In this document: one piece after another, positions 20,662-20,988 of the stretch
Layout of the letters: each line of letters opens with the position of its first letter
How positions within the stretch are numbered: position 1 is the stretch's first letter
Origin: an uncultured Eubacteriales bacterium
GTDB taxonomy: Bacteria; Bacillota; Clostridia; Oscillospirales; Oscillospiraceae
NCBI GenBank assembly: GCA_900547315.1
Contig: URGI01000032.1
Coordinates: forward strand, 1-20,988
Direction: 5' to 3'
Length of the DNA: 20,988 bases
Program-made: the position numbers and the translations under genes
Notes under the pieces: model-generated
The model's input: the letters and a program-made list of their open reading frames with translations, nothing else
Databases searched by the model: none
What the model was told of the DNA's origin: nothing

Positions 20662-20925
20662 TCACGGATTCGCGCTGACGGACGGGGTCGCGCCGACATT
20701 CGCCGTGCCGCCGCCCATATTTGCCGTGGAGTTCGGCTCGTCAGTGTTGCCGATGATGCCGTCGGTATCGTTGACCATGCCGTCGCTGACATCGGGTGAT
20801 ACAATGGGGCTCATGCTCGGACTCGCGGTCGGCTCGGTCATGGAGCCGTTGGTTTTATTATCGCCGCAGGCCGTGAGAGACAGCAGCATCACAACGGCAA
20901 GCAGCAGAAATATAAATCTTTTCAT
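20662..20925 (-). CDS. Small lipoprotein of low complexity
   Basis: The 87-residue product has a lipoprotein signal: basic MKR, hydrophobic core, and the lipobox LTAC with C20 as the lipid-bearing residue. After cleavage about 68 residues remain, rich in Ser, Thr, Asn, Gly, Pro and Asp (TASPSMSPIVSPDVSDG; TANMGGGTANVGATPS) and without Cys or recognisable fold. It should be tethered to the outer face of the membrane. ATG 20925 follows AGGAGG. The function is unknown. Confidence 0.85.
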   Translation of the reverse strand: MKRFIFLLLAVVMLLSLTACGDNKTNGSMTEPTASPSMSPIVSPDVSDGMVNDTDGIIGNTDEPNSTANMGGGTANVGATPSVSANP

Positions 20926-20954
20926 GCTTTTCCTCCTGTTATAATTTCAAAGCT

Positions 20955-20984
20955 ATTATCTGACTCTGCGCCGCATTTATTCAA
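20955..20984 (-). promoter_or_regulatory. Candidate promoter of the lipoprotein gene
   Basis: On the minus strand TTGAAT (20979-20984) is followed after 18 bp by GATAAT (20955-20960). The start near 20948 gives a short leader containing the AGGAGG ribosome site. Confidence 0.45.
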
Positions 20985-20988
20985 AAAA

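Overview
The window reads as a chromosomal segment of a fairly GC-rich, anaerobe-type member of the Clostridia (an Oscillospiraceae-like Firmicute is my best guess). The grounds are the Gram-positive order rimP-nusA-rnpM-rulQ-infB-rbfA-nrnA-truB-ribF, strong GGAGG-type ribosome sites, a short NusA without C-terminal repeats, a DUF3169/XRE pair and zinc-ribbon surface proteins. I see no rRNA, tRNA, CRISPR array, insertion sequence or phage gene. Nearly all DNA is coding and no gene-free stretch exceeds 300 bases; the longest, 258 bases, lies between the two divergent genes starting at 2788 and 3047.

Layout. (1) 31-1899: a two-way terminator, then a leftward gene for a secreted Ig-like, membrane-anchored protein with cytoplasmic zinc ribbons. 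(2) 2066-2788: a leftward XRE regulator with a C-terminal 15-residue repeat carrying a cysteine ladder. (3) 3047-4755: a rightward OmpR-type response regulator and a histidine kinase with almost no extracellular part. (4) 4886-7755: a tight rightward lipid operon (CDP-alcohol phosphatidyltransferase, CrtO-like acyltransferase, MGDG-synthase-type glycosyltransferase, PAP2/Aur1-like membrane enzyme). (5) 7775-15541: the leftward translation/RNA operon. (6) 15708-16538: a leftward D,D-carboxypeptidase. (7) 16730-17620: rightward dapA. (8) 17728-19276: a leftward XRE/DUF3169/small membrane protein operon. (9) 19428-20925: a leftward lipoprotein, HD-domain protein and Sfp-type phosphopantetheinyl transferase.

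The most interesting signal is regulatory. The regions upstream of the two-component operon and of the lipid operon share one architecture: TCAAC-N4-GTTGA-N6-(G/C)TTGA, then exactly 22 bp, then a TATAWW-like -10 box. A related cluster of the same half-sites lies just after the promoter of the divergent XRE gene. This suggests one circuit (regulator, membrane-embedded sensor, membrane-lipid enzymes) controlled through a common operator. A second find is an exactly dyad-symmetric array of four TGACAA half-sites over the promoter of the XRE/DUF3169 operon. A third is a promoter followed directly by a UUCG-loop terminator in the rimP leader, which looks like an attenuator for the whole nusA-infB operon.

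All functional calls come from reading motifs by eye; no database search was run.
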